Below, piece after piece: positions 36,171-48,000 of a stretch of DNA of 64,000 bases. A program made the translations under genes and the position numbers. The DNA comes from Lasiosphaeria ovina. Taxonomy: Eukaryota > Ascomycota > Sordariomycetes > Sordariales > Lasiosphaeriaceae. Numbering within the stretch: the first letter of the stretch is position 1; every line of letters starts with the position of its first letter. Below the pieces are notes generated by a model. That model had not been told where the DNA came from. It ran no database searches and saw nothing but the letters and a program-made list of their open reading frames with translations. The DNA lies in assembly GCA_033439765.1 (NCBI GenBank), contig JAULSN010000001.1, positions 3,286,001-3,350,000 of the forward strand, written 5' to 3'.

Positions 36171-37821
36171 ACACACTCTCTCTGCTTTCTCTCTGTTAGC
36201 CGGAACAAGCTTGGCACAGACCAACACACCCACTTCACGCCTCCCGCATATTCCCATCTCAGGTTTTGCTTTTTGTTGAGGTTGTGGATTGGCACCTTTA
36301 CGCATGCATACTACATATCATCTCTCGCAGCAACTTGCACACCCTATCACGTAACCCTATTTTATGCTTTCAGACGTCGCGCGAAGGGCAGGTGCTGGGG
36401 AGGGATATGATATGACGAATATGGAATGGTTTTCGTTTTGTCCAAAAGTAGCTCTGTTATTTCCTTTTAATCCCCTTGGGGGCTTTTTTGGGATTTATCC
36501 GGTAATGGTAAATGGCTCTTTAACAGAAAACACGTTGATTTTCAGTTTCTTTAAAATCGCGTTGGGGATCGTATGTGGGGTTGCCATGGCGTTTGTTTCG
36601 TGATGTAGGGCCTCGGGAGTAGGTTGGTAGCCTTTATCAGATGACCTCTTCGGCAGTGGTTCTCGTATCGTCGTTGGTTTCCGCCCTCGTACACACATGA
36701 CTCGGTGAGCAAACTAACAGGTTTTTTGAAGCCGGTTGACCTTGCTCAACGCAGCGAACGACTGGGCTTGACACGGTGTAACCGTCGTTCTCGAAGCCGA
36801 GTAACGAACAGACCCGACCGCATACGCCCCTTGTCTTACCAGTTAAAATGGTCTAATAAGTGGTATGAGAAAAATGAAGAAACACAAGACTAGATAGGAA
36901 CAATTAAGAGACAGAAGAGCGGGTGTATAACTCAGCCAGCGACGGTTTGTCACCGCCAACACAATGAATTGCTACATCATGCTGAAGGACTGTTGACCGG
37001 ATGTACACCCATCCATATATATCCAAACATGCTATAAGCCACTTCACTTTAGTGATAGATCTAACTGTAGAAGTCGCTCCCAGAGTAATGCCATCCCACA
37101 CAAAATAGGTCGTCAACACCGACAGGAAAGCAGACCAAACGCCCTAACTAAACAGCATTCCTCTATCTCGGGGTGATTAAAAAAGACCACTGCTCATCTG
37201 AAAGACAAAACCGAGGGGAAGGAACTTGGTCTGGTCCATCTCTATCCAATTGACTCCTTCTCCTCTCCTCTCCAAGTGTAAATAACTGAATGGAGAAATA
37301 AATATGTACAAACACCAGCCGCGGCAACTCCCGGCCATAATAAACTTTATACACGGGCCTGTTTTGTGCGTGGTGGTGTTGAGCCGACCTCTGAGACTTC
37401 AGACTGAACGGTCCGCCTAACATCAACTTCGCGACGACCATCACACGACCATCCCCGCCGATACGGCCCAATAGAAGAAGAAGAAGAAGAAGAAGAAGAA
37501 GAAGAAGAAGAAGAAGAAGAAGAAAGGAGAAAAGAAGAGAGAAAAGAAGTCTAGGTAGCCACGCCGTTCCGGTCCGGTCCATCCCTGTTCCCATTTCCAT
37601 TCCATCCTCCTTCCCCCTTCCGCCTACTATGCTCTCTCTATGGGAAGACGAGTGCGACGAAGAATGCAATGCTTTGGCCTCCTTCTTTTAAGTTTCTGAG
37701 CCCCGCCGTTTGGGTAAACCAACGATCAACACACCATCCAGCCCCGTTTCTCCTTTGGAACCAAACAAATCAAGGCCCCCTCCCCCCAAAAAAAAAAAAA
37801 AAACCACAAATAAACAGTTTC
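36171..37821. other. Convergent intergenic region eIF4E / acyl-CoA synthetase
   Basis: Both flanking genes end here. It should contain two 3' UTRs. A GAA microsatellite lies at 37,474-37,524 and an A-run at about 37,789-37,803. The stretch 36,360-37,150 is AT-richer, with only short unsupported frames. Confidence 0.45.
37474..37524. repeat. (GAA)17 trinucleotide repeat
   Basis: A perfect 51-bp GAA repeat is read directly, about 350 bp beyond the stop codon of the acyl-CoA synthetase gene, on whose coding strand it reads TTC. Confidence 0.95.
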
Positions 37822-39913
37822 TCAAAGTTCATCCCCGCTAAACTCGTCTTGGAAGATGTCCTTGACGAGCTGCTTCTTGTTGATCTTGCCCATGGCGTTC
37901 CTCGGGATGTGGTCGACGACCTTGAGGACCTGGGGGATCTTGTAGTTGGCGAGGCGGCCCTTGAGGGCGCGGCGCATGTCGAGGGGCGTCCAGCGGGCGC
38001 CGTCGGGGAGGTGGTCGCGGTCGAGGATGACGACGGCGCCGACCTTTTGGCCCCACTTGCCCGAGGGTACGGCGAGGACGGCGACCTCGGCGACCTGGGG
38101 GAGGGCCAGCATCTCGCGCTCGACCTCGAGGGCCGACACCTTTTCACCGCCGCTCTTGATGATGTCGGCGGAGCGGCGGCCGAGGATGAAGTAGAGGTCG
38201 CCGCGGGTCCAGTCCTTCTGGCTCGCGGCTGCGCTCCTGCCGGCGCCGGCCACGGGGCGGCGCACCGCCACGTCGCCCGTTTTGAACCACTGGCCGCGGC
38301 CGTCCTTGGAGTCGACAAACTCCTTGGCCGTAGCCTCGGGGTTGCGCCAGTACTCGGTGAAGATGGTGGGGCCGCGGAGCTGGATCTCGCCCACGCGGTC
38401 GCGGCCATCGGGGTCGCGCTCATGGCCCTTCTCGATGACGTGGTGCGTGTCCACGTCGACGAGCCGCGCCTCGACGCCGGGAAGCGGCCAGCCGACGGAC
38501 CCGTCAACGCGGTCCGCCACGTCCAGCCCGCAGCTCAGTGCCATGCCCACCTCGGTCATGCCGTAGCGCTCGAGCAGCACGTTGCCGCCGCTCAGGTCGG
38601 ACCAAGCTAGCTTGATGGGGGTTGGGAGCGCTGCCGACCCGGAGATGGCCAGGCGCAGGTTCGCGGGGCTGATGGCCGTGCGGGTTGCGCTCTGCATGTC
38701 CGGGGGCAGGGCCTTGTGGGTGGCTAGCAGCCTCGAGTAGACGGTTGGTACGACAGTGAAGAAGGTAATCTTTTCCTGCCGGCCAAACGGCGACTTCGAC
38801 TCGGGATCGGGGGTCTGATCTGGGGTCAAGAAGGGGGCGGCGAAGCGCTTCCATACCGCGTCCGCGTTAAAGGGGAATAGAAACTCGATTGCGCTGCCCG
38901 AGAAGAGCGGGGTGAAGAGGGCGTTGATAGTGCCGTGGATGTGGTGCAGCGGCAAGACATGCAGGAGGTGGTCCGAGGCTTTATATTCCCAGGCCTGCAG
39001 GAGAGCTCGCGCTTGCGCCGTCATGACAGACTGCGGCAGGAGCACGCCTTTCTGAGCACGGAAGTTAGCACCTGTTTGGGGGAGCCGCAGAGGCCGAGGG
39101 GAGCGAGTCGGCCATGACGGGGCGCGACGGGTAACTCACTGGGCGGTTTGTGGTTCCCGAAGTATAGAGCATCAAGCCGGCCGACCCCGGCCCGGTCTTT
39201 TCCAGGGTGACCTTCTCATTCTTGGCGCCGCCCTGGAACTTGCTCAGCTGGAGATAGACGGGCTCAAGGTCAAGCTCCGTACGCAGCACTTCTTGGGCCT
39301 TTTGGGCGAACTTGGCCGACGACAGCAGCATCAAGGCCTCGCTATGGTTAAGGATGTACTGGAGCTCTGGCGCGGGAAAGGCCGGAGACAGGGGCACGGC
39401 GATAGACTTGGCCGCGAGAATGGCCAGCAGGGTGACTTCGGAGTGTTAGCCATGATCTCTGCTCTGCGGCAAGACACAGCCCAACCGAAGGGGGGAGGGG
39501 GAAGGGGGATAGACGATCGGCTTACCTACATAGTCGTAGCTATTCTCGACCAAGAAGGCAATGCGTTCCCCGTCAATGTCGTCGCGGCCGGCAGTCTCGT
39601 AGAGCCGGTTTCTCGTCTTGCACACGTCGGCCAAGAGCTCACCGTAGCGGAAGCGGCGCCCGCTGCCCGAGTGGACGACGACAGTCGAGTCGGGGTCATG
39701 GCGGGCGATGGCCTCGAAGACGGGCAGGCGAGGGAGGGTTGAAGCCATTCGGAAGCCGGCTGAAGGGGTGCTTCCGCTTCTACTTCCAGTGTTCCAGAAC
39801 CAACGACAACGAGCCAAGGGCGATGCGGGGACGCTTCTCGATAGTAGCCGGTTCGTAGACACACACGCAGCGCCGAATCTCGTGCCAATGGTCGAGGCAA
39901 GAGACAAGGACAT
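37822..39913 (-). CDS. Acyl-CoA synthetase of the malonyl-CoA synthetase type (ACSF3/MatB-like), 3 exons, 637 aa
   Basis: An AMP-forming acyl-CoA synthetase (ANL family). The model is complement(join(37822..39051, 39140..39435, 39526..39913)), 1914 nt, in frame. The N-terminus (MSLSLASTIGTRFGAACVST, then many Arg and Ser, few acids) looks like a mitochondrial presequence; an internal Met (MASTLPRLPVF) could start a cytosolic form. Seen: the AMP-binding P-loop GLMLYTSGTTNRPKGVLL (about 215-233), the acyl-pocket/adenylate motif LLERYGMTEVGMALS (about 387), GEIQLRGPTIF, and the C-terminal ADIIKSGGEKVSALEVE with NAMGKINKKQLV carrying the catalytic Lys. The RYGMTEVGMALS wording is typical of malonyl/methylmalonyl-CoA synthetases, so malonate activation in mitochondria is the best guess. 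A short Ala/Gly/Arg insertion follows TGDVAVRRP. The protein ends GDEL, without a peroxisomal SKL-type signal. It is divergent from the BolA-like gene. Confidence 0.88.
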
Positions 39914-40747
39914 TAGGGGGAAGGGGGGCAGGGTGGGGGGTTGATGTGCGTGGGACTGGGCACCTTAAGTTCCAAGGCGTGCCCGTCTGAATCTGTCTGC
40001 TTGTTCTGATTGCACGGCTAGGTTCCGCCAGAGGCGCAGACCGACTTGGACTGGCTGGCCGGTAATAGGAGCAATATGGCACAGGGATCTAAACAGACGA
40101 AACAGTCCCGCTAGACACCAGGGCACGGAATGACATGGCGTGAGTCGTCGGGCTTCTGATGCCGAGCCCGGCGCATCCTACTTCTTTCTCCGGCGAGACG
40201 TCGTCTGAGGGTGGCCCGAAATTGACCTAAGGTGTTTTTCTGCCCGTCTAATAAAATTGTGGAGGACGGGATGACGACGCGGAATCGGATTCTTTTTTTG
40301 GCCTTTTCACCCCTCCCTCTTTCGGGGCCCCTGTCCCGTCGGGGCGATGCGCTGAGCGCTGTGGTTGTCTGCGGTGGGCACTGGCCTGGCGAGCCTGGGC
40401 ACCACGCCCGGCGTGGGGAACTCCTGCAAAAAGGGTGCCATTCACTTCCCAGAAGGTTGCCCAGTGTCCACTCTACCCCTGGCAGCCCGGAGAACAGGGA
40501 TCACAGCTCGGCCCCAGCGCTCATTGGCCTGTGGGAAGCTTCTCTGTCCCGCTTCTAGCTTCGCTTGCGCCAAGTTCACAACCCCCCCTTCCAATTCGCT
40601 GCCCGGACATTCTTTTCGACATCCAGCTGCCGACGCGAACACGACCGCCTGTCCATACTCTTTCTCCGACGCCCGCATATTACACACGGACGGGATTACG
40701 GGCTGAGACATTGTGCGCCCGACGACTGCTGAACCTTGATTCGCCTT
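39914..40747. promoter_or_regulatory. Divergent promoter region of the acyl-CoA synthetase and BolA-like genes
   Basis: These 834 bp separate two start codons that face away from each other; both neighbours have mitochondrial-type N-termini. No further gene is supported; short frames here lack family signals. Confidence 0.5.
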
Positions 40748-41298
40748 ATGTTGCGCCGAATAGTCCTCGGCCGAGCCAGAGCCAGAGCCACTAGCCGGCC
40801 GTTTTCAGCCATGGCGTCGCCGTCGTCGCCCTCCTTGGCGTCGCAAACCCCCCTCGAGGACACCATCAGGGAAAAGGTTGGACAACACCCACCCACCACT
40901 CCATCCTCCGTCCCCTTCTTCGGTGCACCGGCTCTCTCGGCCCTGGTCTATGCATTCTAACCCGCACTTCTTTTTACAACACTATCTAGATCACAGCCGC
41001 GCTGTCGCCGTCGACGCTCGAGATCCACAACGACTCGCACCTGCACGCGCACCACCAGGCGATGGAGGGGAGCACGTCGCGCGAAACGCATTTCCGGCTC
41101 GTCATCACGTCGGCGGCCTTCGAGGCCAAGCGGCAGCCGGCGCGGCACCGGCTCGTCTACGGCCTGCTGAGCGACGAGATGGCCAGGGAAGGCGGCATCC
41201 ACGCCCTGCAGCTGCGTACCCTGACCCCCGAGGAAGAGGAGAGCCGGCGCAAGGCTGCGGAGGGCGATGGCGAGGGCGATGGCGAGAGCGCTAACTGA
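40748..41298 (+). CDS. Mitochondrial BolA-like protein, 2 exons, 145 aa
   Basis: BolA proteins work with monothiol glutaredoxins in iron-sulfur cluster delivery and iron sensing. The model is join(40748..40876, 40990..41298), 438 nt, with a 113-bp intron. The N-terminus (MLRRIVLGRARARATSRPFS) is Arg-rich without acids, a clear mitochondrial presequence. Then TPLEDTIREK-ITAALSPSTLEIHNDSHLHAHH gives the first half of the BolA fold with the conserved ND-S/H pattern, and HFRLVITSAAFEAKRQPARH followed by RLVYGLLSDEM gives the signature second half with its invariant His before R-LVY. The C-terminus is an acidic/Gly tail. It resembles Bol1/Uvi31 more than the Bol2 or Bol3 types, judged from the HAHH block. 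A shorter cytosolic form could start at the internal Met at residue 22. A very long AG repeat begins 40 bp after the stop. Confidence 0.9.
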
Positions 41299-41332
41299 GA
41301 GTAAGCTGCTCGGGAGAGAGGAACGGTGACAC

Positions 41333-41338
<6 letters not shown>

Positions 41339-41421
<83 letters not shown>
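41339..41421. repeat. (AG)n microsatellite, 83 bp
   Basis: A perfect AG repeat starting 40 bp after the BolA-like stop codon, so it is probably inside that gene's 3' UTR or terminator region. Confidence 0.95.
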
Positions 41422-41423
<2 letters not shown>

Positions 41424-41669
41424 AAAAGAATGATACCCCTAGATTTCAAGGCTATTTGAGATTAGCAATTAATTTTTGACACACCTGACTAAAGGCCCTC
41501 AAATTTCCCCATTATTTTAGTAGTAATTCAGTGAGCCGTGTTTGGACTTCTAACCGGACAGCACTGGCTATCTACAACAGCCGCGGCATATCAAAACAAA
41601 GGCAATGCCAGCCAATATGATAACAACAGGCAGATGCCCACTATCCTCACACCACCAAGAACACGACGA

Positions 41670-43871
41670 CTAATTCCCAGGAGCCGAGCTTGCGGCCTTC
41701 GCCTTTTGGTGTCTGAGGAAAATGGTCCTGAAATTCCTCTTGAGTGCCTCTTCGGACACCGCGCTCTTTGCTTTCGTGACCCGCGATCCCTTGACGCTAC
41801 TCGTTGGCTCGTTCGAGCGCCGGGATGTACCCCTGGGCTTGATTGTAGTCTCAGGTATTCGCTCCAAGCCGCTCGACAAAGGCGGGATCGTGCTCGGTAG
41901 GGCTGCCGGCGGCATCGTTGCCGGGCGAGAATCTACCGCAGGAGTCCTGTCCAGCATGACCACATCGGTGCTCCTTGTGGCTGTCCGGGTAGGCAACACA
42001 ACCCCGAGGTCCGGAGACAGCCTGCTCGGTCGGCTTTGCTGCGGTCTGGACATACTATCTTCGCGTTCTGAACTACTGGAAGCTCTTGGGCCCCCTACAG
42101 CTGATAGACGGGGCGCGCTAGACCTGGGGATAGCCGCGTTGCTTCCTGTCCGAGAAAGGGCCTTGCGAGAGTCTCGTAGCCGTTGCTGATCACCTGGCCG
42201 TTGTGATGTGTCAATGGGGTCGGAGGCCAGCTCACCGGGATGGATAGTCGGCTCCGGCTCCAGGTTAATAACGATGGGCGGAGTCCGAGTGTCGTTGGCG
42301 TGTGAAGTGTTGGAGTGTGGGTCGGGGATCGTTGGTGTCGGTCCGCGCGGCTTAGTTTGCGCGCTCTTCTGGTCAGCCAGCCCCTTTTTGATGGAACGAA
42401 CCTCCTTTGGGTATTTGTCGAGAACACCATTTATGCTACTCTTGGTGAGAACCCCTTTTGTGTACTGTGGCCTCGAAATATTTTCATTGTAATAATGAAT
42501 TGCCGATAGAACGGACCCCTCGTCACGAGATGCGATGTAAGCGAGGAAGTCGCCGCAAAACACGCGGACAAAGTCGTCGAAAAGAAACTCAGCGAGAGCT
42601 TTCTTCTCAACAAGTTCATGTATGCATATAACACCTCGGACAAAGTTGGTAAGCCCGGCTTGGTAGTCGGGATACGCCAGCGTAAATGCGGTGTACGGGA
42701 CCTGCGATGGCGGGCCGTTTGGGGGAATTTTCTCAGAGCTACTCAAGTTTTCTTGATAGGTAGTTAATTGTTGCGGGTGGGAAGGAGCTCGCGAGCTGGA
42801 GTTTACAGCATTTGTGTATAGTGACGACGAGTGTTGGTCATTGGAAGGGGGTCTTAACGACACAACACTACTCCTGGGGCGAGTTTGTGATCCGGCTGAA
42901 GGTAGCGAGTTGGGAGTTGTGTGTGATGACCGCAACATCGACTTTGTTTGGATGGTTATGTCAGGGGTTTCTCCAAAAAAGTTGGCAACACTAGGGTAGA
43001 GACGTTTTCGTTTGGCCGGTGGCGGCTTCGGGGAGCTGGAGGCGCGGTCGTTGTCTGGTGGCGGCTTCGGGGAGCTGCCGGCGCGGTGGGTGTTGGCTGG
43101 TGGCGGCTTCGGGGAGATACTGGTGCGTTCGGTGGGGAGGGTAGACTCGATGGGGAGGGTAGAGGGTATTATTACCTGGGCGGAAGGCGGTGTCGGCTCA
43201 GGAGGGGAAACTGCTGGGGCAGTTGGCTCAAATACGTTGGTGGTGGCCCTTGGCACTTCCAATACGCCGTCGATAGGCCTTGGAACTTCCACTACGTCGG
43301 TGATGGCCCTTGGAACTTCAACTTCCAACTCAATCTCGGATGCGTGACCACTGCTAGGAGGAGGGAATGTTGGAAAGGGTCCATGTCTGGCGACCTTTGA
43401 CGGACGAGACTTGGGGGCTGGCAGCGGCAGCAACAGGGACGGCGGTGACGATGGCGGTGGTGGCGAGGACGGCGGCACCAATACTGGAATTGGTACCGCT
43501 CTGCTCCGTGCCTCGCCAAGGACCGGAGACTGAATACGCGGTGACACTGGGGATGGTGTCCATGGTATGGGCGTGCCGCGATCATCACCACTCTCCTCTT
43601 GAGATTCTGGATCTGGGTCCGGAGCTGTGGGCTCGGGCTGTGACAGAAAATGTGACGCGGGGGGTTCCTCTTCTTTGTCGAGGTGCTCGTAGTGATCTCT
43701 CAAGTTTTGTAGTACTTCGGCGGGGATGTTGGGAAAGCCGCTCAAAGCCCAGGCGTCCTGGCGCTCAAGCAGCGTCTGCTGGCTTTTTGGGACAAGAACA
43801 TATCGCCGCGGTATACTTGTTGCGCCAGAGAGGGAGTCAGGCGACCAGAAAGACTTGGGTTTTGTGGCCAT
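41670..43871 (-). CDS. Unrecognised 733-aa proline/serine-rich protein with one conserved-looking central domain
   Basis: An intronless 2202-nt frame starts at the ATG at 43871, the first ATG in a frame that is open somewhat further upstream. It encodes 733 residues. An N-terminal block (RRYVLVPKSQQTLLERQDAW, then LSGFPNIPAEVLQNLRDHY) looks folded. Residues about 90-400 are Pro/Ser-rich and disordered, with tandem motifs: EVPRA/EVPRP three times (about 210-240) and SPKPPP three times (about 280-315), the last followed by a basic AKRKR nuclear-localisation-like motif. A compact segment follows: FTLAYPDYQAGLTNFVRGVI, FLFDDFVRVFCGDFLAYI and HYYNENISRPQYTKGVLTKS, probably alpha-helical. The C-terminus is again Ser/Pro-rich, ending in a basic helix (NFRTIFLRHQKAKAA). 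A nuclear scaffold or chromatin/telomere-type adaptor would suit this layout, but that is inference; I do not recognise the family. Confidence 0.8.
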   Translation of the reverse strand: MATKPKSFWSPDSLSGATSIPRRYVLVPKSQQTLLERQDAWALSGFPNIPAEVLQNLRDHYEHLDKEEEPPASHFLSQPEPTAPDPDPESQEESGDDRGTPIPWTPSPVSPRIQSPVLGEARSRAVPIPVLVPPSSPPPPSSPPSLLLPLPAPKSRPSKVARHGPFPTFPPPSSGHASEIELEVEVPRAITDVVEVPRPIDGVLEVPRATTNVFEPTAPAVSPPEPTPPSAQVIIPSTLPIESTLPTERTSISPKPPPANTHRAGSSPKPPPDNDRASSSPKPPPAKRKRLYPSVANFFGETPDITIQTKSMLRSSHTTPNSLPSAGSQTRPRSSVVSLRPPSNDQHSSSLYTNAVNSSSRAPSHPQQLTTYQENLSSSEKIPPNGPPSQVPYTAFTLAYPDYQAGLTNFVRGVICIHELVEKKALAEFLFDDFVRVFCGDFLAYIASRDEGSVLSAIHYYNENISRPQYTKGVLTKSSINGVLDKYPKEVRSIKKGLADQKSAQTKPRGPTPTIPDPHSNTSHANDTRTPPIVINLEPEPTIHPGELASDPIDTSQRPGDQQRLRDSRKALSRTGSNAAIPRSSAPRLSAVGGPRASSSSEREDSMSRPQQSRPSRLSPDLGVVLPTRTATRSTDVVMLDRTPAVDSRPATMPPAALPSTIPPLSSGLERIPETTIKPRGTSRRSNEPTSSVKGSRVTKAKSAVSEEALKRNFRTIFLRHQKAKAASSAPGN

Positions 43872-45095
43872 AGTGGTATGGTACAGCTCAGGCGGCGTAA
43901 ATAGACCCGCTATCTTGCGCTTGTCGGCGGCGTTGACTGATTCTGGCAATTGTCGTTATCGACAATCCAAGTTGAAGTTGACAGACGTGTGGGCAAATAG
44001 TTCAGAGAACCGAACCATTCATTAATGGGCAATGACGGGAACAAAAGGGGGCGGGCTTCTAATTTCTCGCCACCGTCCGTGAATGCCCCTCTGTTTGCTC
44101 CCCTTTTTGTTACACCACTAGGACAAGACAGGGTTGTAAAGATGAAAGGAAGAGAAAGATGACCTTCTAGGTTGCTTGGTTCTGAGGTGCTTGTACATAA
44201 GGTAAGCACCTAAAGTATTATTAACCCCAAGAAAAGGGCCGTCATATGAAAAGGTACTGCTGGGTACCCATTCTAACTATGCCGGTAGTGCAAGAAGTCA
44301 GGATCTGGAAGGTACCTTCCATTATTGCCATGAGACGCGTCTGTCCACGAACCGCCAGCGAAAGTCTCGACACCAAGTCACGTGAGGGCCCCGCAGGAGC
44401 TCCCAGCTCCCCGAGTCTCCGACCCTGCCAAGCCTAGCGAATTCGGTCCAGGGTTGGTGGGGTCCAGACTGGAGTGCGTCAGCTCTGCAGTGCTGCCCGT
44501 AGCCAAGGTACATGTACTGTATGTACAGGCTGTACAACCTCGCGTGTTGCGCCTGACCCGACGAGACAACCTCGAAGTGGCTATCAATCGTCGACGAACC
44601 TATGACTAACCTCGCCCGATTCGCGTAAACCTGGGCATGTGAGGCAATCCAGACTGTCCCCCGTGCTGCTCTCAGGCCAACCGATCTTTCGGGCTATTGG
44701 TTTGCCGGTTCTAATACTCGCCCGTCCTGTCATCGAACTTTACCTTACCTTTCCTACTAGCGATTACCTACGGATCGCGGGTTACGGGTTGCAGCTACTT
44801 CCATTCGTACCCTAGAGCATCCATACCTTACCTTACCTTACCTCACCTATCTCACATATTCGTACCTGCATACCGAGACCCAACCCGAGGCAAAACTCGA
44901 GACCCGGAATGCGACCTCAAACGCCAACTCGCTTACTAGTACCAGTCCAGGGCCGTCGCGACTAGTTCTCCACCACTACTATGCCAGCCACGGTTTCGAG
45001 ATAACTAATAGAGCGCCGACTTGTTGAAGCCGGCGTCGGCCCGTGTTGTCGAAGCTCTCGTCCAAGCTTCCATCCCTCGCCGATCCGACGGCGGC
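43872..45095. promoter_or_regulatory. Divergent promoter region of the 733-aa protein gene and FAB1
   Basis: About 1.2 kb between divergent start codons. It includes GGTACC-type and TACCTTACC repeats close to the FAB1 side. No gene is supported in it. Confidence 0.5.
44824..44848. repeat. (TACCT)n short tandem repeat in the FAB1 promoter
   Basis: Four copies of TACCT in tandem followed by imperfect ones, about 250-270 bp before the FAB1 ATG; a further TACCTTACCT lies at about 44,741-44,750. Confidence 0.75.
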
Positions 45096-48000
45096 ATGGC
45101 CAACCATGGCAGCCTCAAGCATCCCCTCCTCTCGCCGTCGCATCCACTCTCTCCAGCAGATTCCCGATCACGCCGCGACTCTGTGAACTCGGTCTCGGTC
45201 TCTTCGCAGGCCGACAAGGAGCAGCTCGCCATCGCACTCGACAAGATCCACACCTCGGCCAGCCAGTCTGACGTCCTGACCACTTTCAACGACTTTGCGC
45301 CCCCGCCCGGCACCCATCCGGCTGTCGAAACAAAAGGCACCGCGGGGGACCTAGTGCAGCAGGGACTCAGCGGCCTGTACAGCCGGTTCAAGGAAGCCGT
45401 TGGTGTTGGTGCTGTGGGCAAAGGATCAGCCCACGAGGCTGACGACGGCGACAGCCAAGATGGCGCCTCGAAGAGGAGCTCAGATACCGTCAACAACACC
45501 CCCTCCAGAGCCTCGGTCTCGTCCTTTCCAAGAGGCGAGAGCGGAGCTACAGCCTCGACTTTGGACTCTACTCTGTTGTCCGATGCTGCCAAGTCAGGCC
45601 TGTCCACTTCAGGCGTCGTGACGGCCGAGTCCCAGTCGTCCGTGCCGCATTCCTCCAAAGCATCCTCGATAACGACAATGTCGGGCCCAAAGTCGGCATC
45701 CGCCAGTATTCACATGTTGCCGAAAACGCCAAACCCCCCTGCTGCCCCCAGCACGGCAAGAGGCCTTGTCGACAAGGATGCAGTCCGCGGCCTGGCTTCC
45801 CGTGGTGACGAGCCGCCGGGCATGACAAAGACCGCGGGCCGCAGAAGCATTAGCAGGCCGTCTGATAGTTCAGCCGCGCCCAGTCCCTCTGGAAACACCA
45901 GTCTCGACAGCGTGGCCATCAGCGACAGGATGGCCATCCCCACAATCCGCACAAGGAGGGAAGATGGCTTGAGCATCGACGGAAGCATTGATGTGCCGCG
46001 AAGTCCAGTCAAGCTAGCAAGCGAGGCGCGGTCTTCGTCGTCATCTCGTATGCCGTCCGGCGACATGAACAAGAAGCCTGCCGTCATCGACCGCATCAGT
46101 TATTCTCGGCTGAACACACGGTCGAGGTCTTCGTCGATGGAGCCCGGCACTGCAGAGCCGAGCCCCATCAGCACTTCTGCCCACAGTTCCATCTTCCACG
46201 ACTCCTTCGCGCATACCGAGAGGCCGCAGAGGCTGCAGTCTGGCGCCATGAGAATTCCCGGCACGACGACCAATGAAGGGGGCCTGGAGATGGTCAACGC
46301 CAGACTAGAAATGATGCGCAAACGAGTTCTGAGCAAGGAATTCTGGATGGCAGACGAGACGTGCAAGGAGTGCTTTCTCTGCGGCAGGCCCTTCTCCGCC
46401 TTCCGCCGCAAACACCATTGTCGAACATGTGGTTGCATCTTTGATTCAAACTGCACATCCAACATCTCGGGGCAGAAGTTCGGCGTCCAGGGCTCCCTGA
46501 GGGTCTGCAAGACGTGCCTGGACGTCATCAACCGCCGCTACGACAGCGGCTCGGACGACTCGGCTGACGAGTCGTACCTCCCCGCCATCTTCCGTTCCAA
46601 CCAACCCAAGGCCCCGGCAATGCTCATCCGGCCAAAAGCCGATGATGAAGTGAGCATTTCGGAGCGGACCGAGCTGGCAAATGACACGAGGTCTGCCACC
46701 ACGCCCATGATGGCGATTCCGGCGACACGCCGAGTTGGGGACAACAACCGAAATTCCGCTATACTGGAGATTGACATGCCCCAGCTCAGCCGCCCCAGCT
46801 CGTCCCGCTCGCTCAAGTCGCTTGCGTCGGCTCGGCCGCAGTCGTCTGGCCACCGCAGGCACCACTCAAAGCACTTGACAAGATTCAAGGCTGCAACAGA
46901 GGACAGAGCTCCGTTTCGCAAGCCAGTTAATGATGACCTGGGAAAGAGGTCCAAGCTCAACGCCTTCCATGACGATAACATCATCGATCCGGAACTGGCC
47001 GCCTTCATGTCCGATGAGTCGAGTGGCGATGAGCAAATGAGTATTTTTGCCACCATGAATAGCAACGACGTCCAGCCATCCAGCCTCGACCCAGACAAGT
47101 CCGGTTTCGGCCCGTATCTGAGCACGGGCAGAAAGCATCGCTTCCGCAACGGAGAGAAGAGCATCAGCGGGCTCAGCTTCACAAGCCGTGGGCACGAGGA
47201 TGTTGGCGGACTGCAGAATCTGTCCATCCACGCGAGGCCCCCGAGGAGGAGGAAAGCGAGTACTGCAAGCGCCATCGTGCATCACCTGCGATCCCCGCGT
47301 CCGAAATCCGGCGCCTTCAAGGGTCTTTCGGGTCCTTCGGGTTCGGCGGATGCGCTGTCGCTTCTAGACTCTCCTGGGGCCACCGAGCCCCCAACGGGGC
47401 TGCAGAGAAGCAACTCGGTTGTAGACGGGAGACCGCTCGAGAATGGGCTGAACCCCACGAGCCTTGAGCATGTCAAGAAGCTCTTCCGGCAATTGCTGGA
47501 TGACGCCAGCATTCCCAATCCTGCCGCTTGGGAAAAGGCGCTAATTCCCATCCTCGACCGGTGTGCAGACGACGTTGACCCGGATATCCGCAACGGAGAT
47601 GACATGGATATCCGGCACTGGGTGAAGCTGAAGAAGGTTCCCGGAGGCAAGCCGAGCGACACTGCCTATGTCCATGGAGTCGTCTTCACCAAGAACCTGG
47701 CCCTCAAGAGCATGCCCCGCAAGATTCGCAATCCCAAGATTGTCATCATCACTTTTCCCATCGAATATCAGCGGCACCCAGAGCAGCATTTTATGAGCTT
47801 GCAGCCCGTCATCGAGCAGGAAAAGGAGTATCTGAGAATGGTGGTCAACCGAATCCTCAACCTCGAGCCCCAGGTCTTGCTGGTTGAGAAGAGCGTCGCG
47901 GGCGTGGCCCTCCAGTACCTGTCGGAAGCAAACGTTGCCGTCGTCTACAACGTCAAGCCTTCTGTCATCGAGGCTGTGTCGAGAATTGCGAACATGCCAA

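Noticed and set aside
37669..38610. 313-codon open frame on the plus strand
   Set aside because: It is antisense to the last exon of the acyl-CoA synthetase.
41339..41421. Repeat array considered as CRISPR-like
   Set aside because: It is a plain AG dinucleotide repeat without spacers, in a eukaryotic genome.
45005..45658. 217-codon open frame on the minus strand
   Set aside because: It is antisense to the FAB1 N-terminus.
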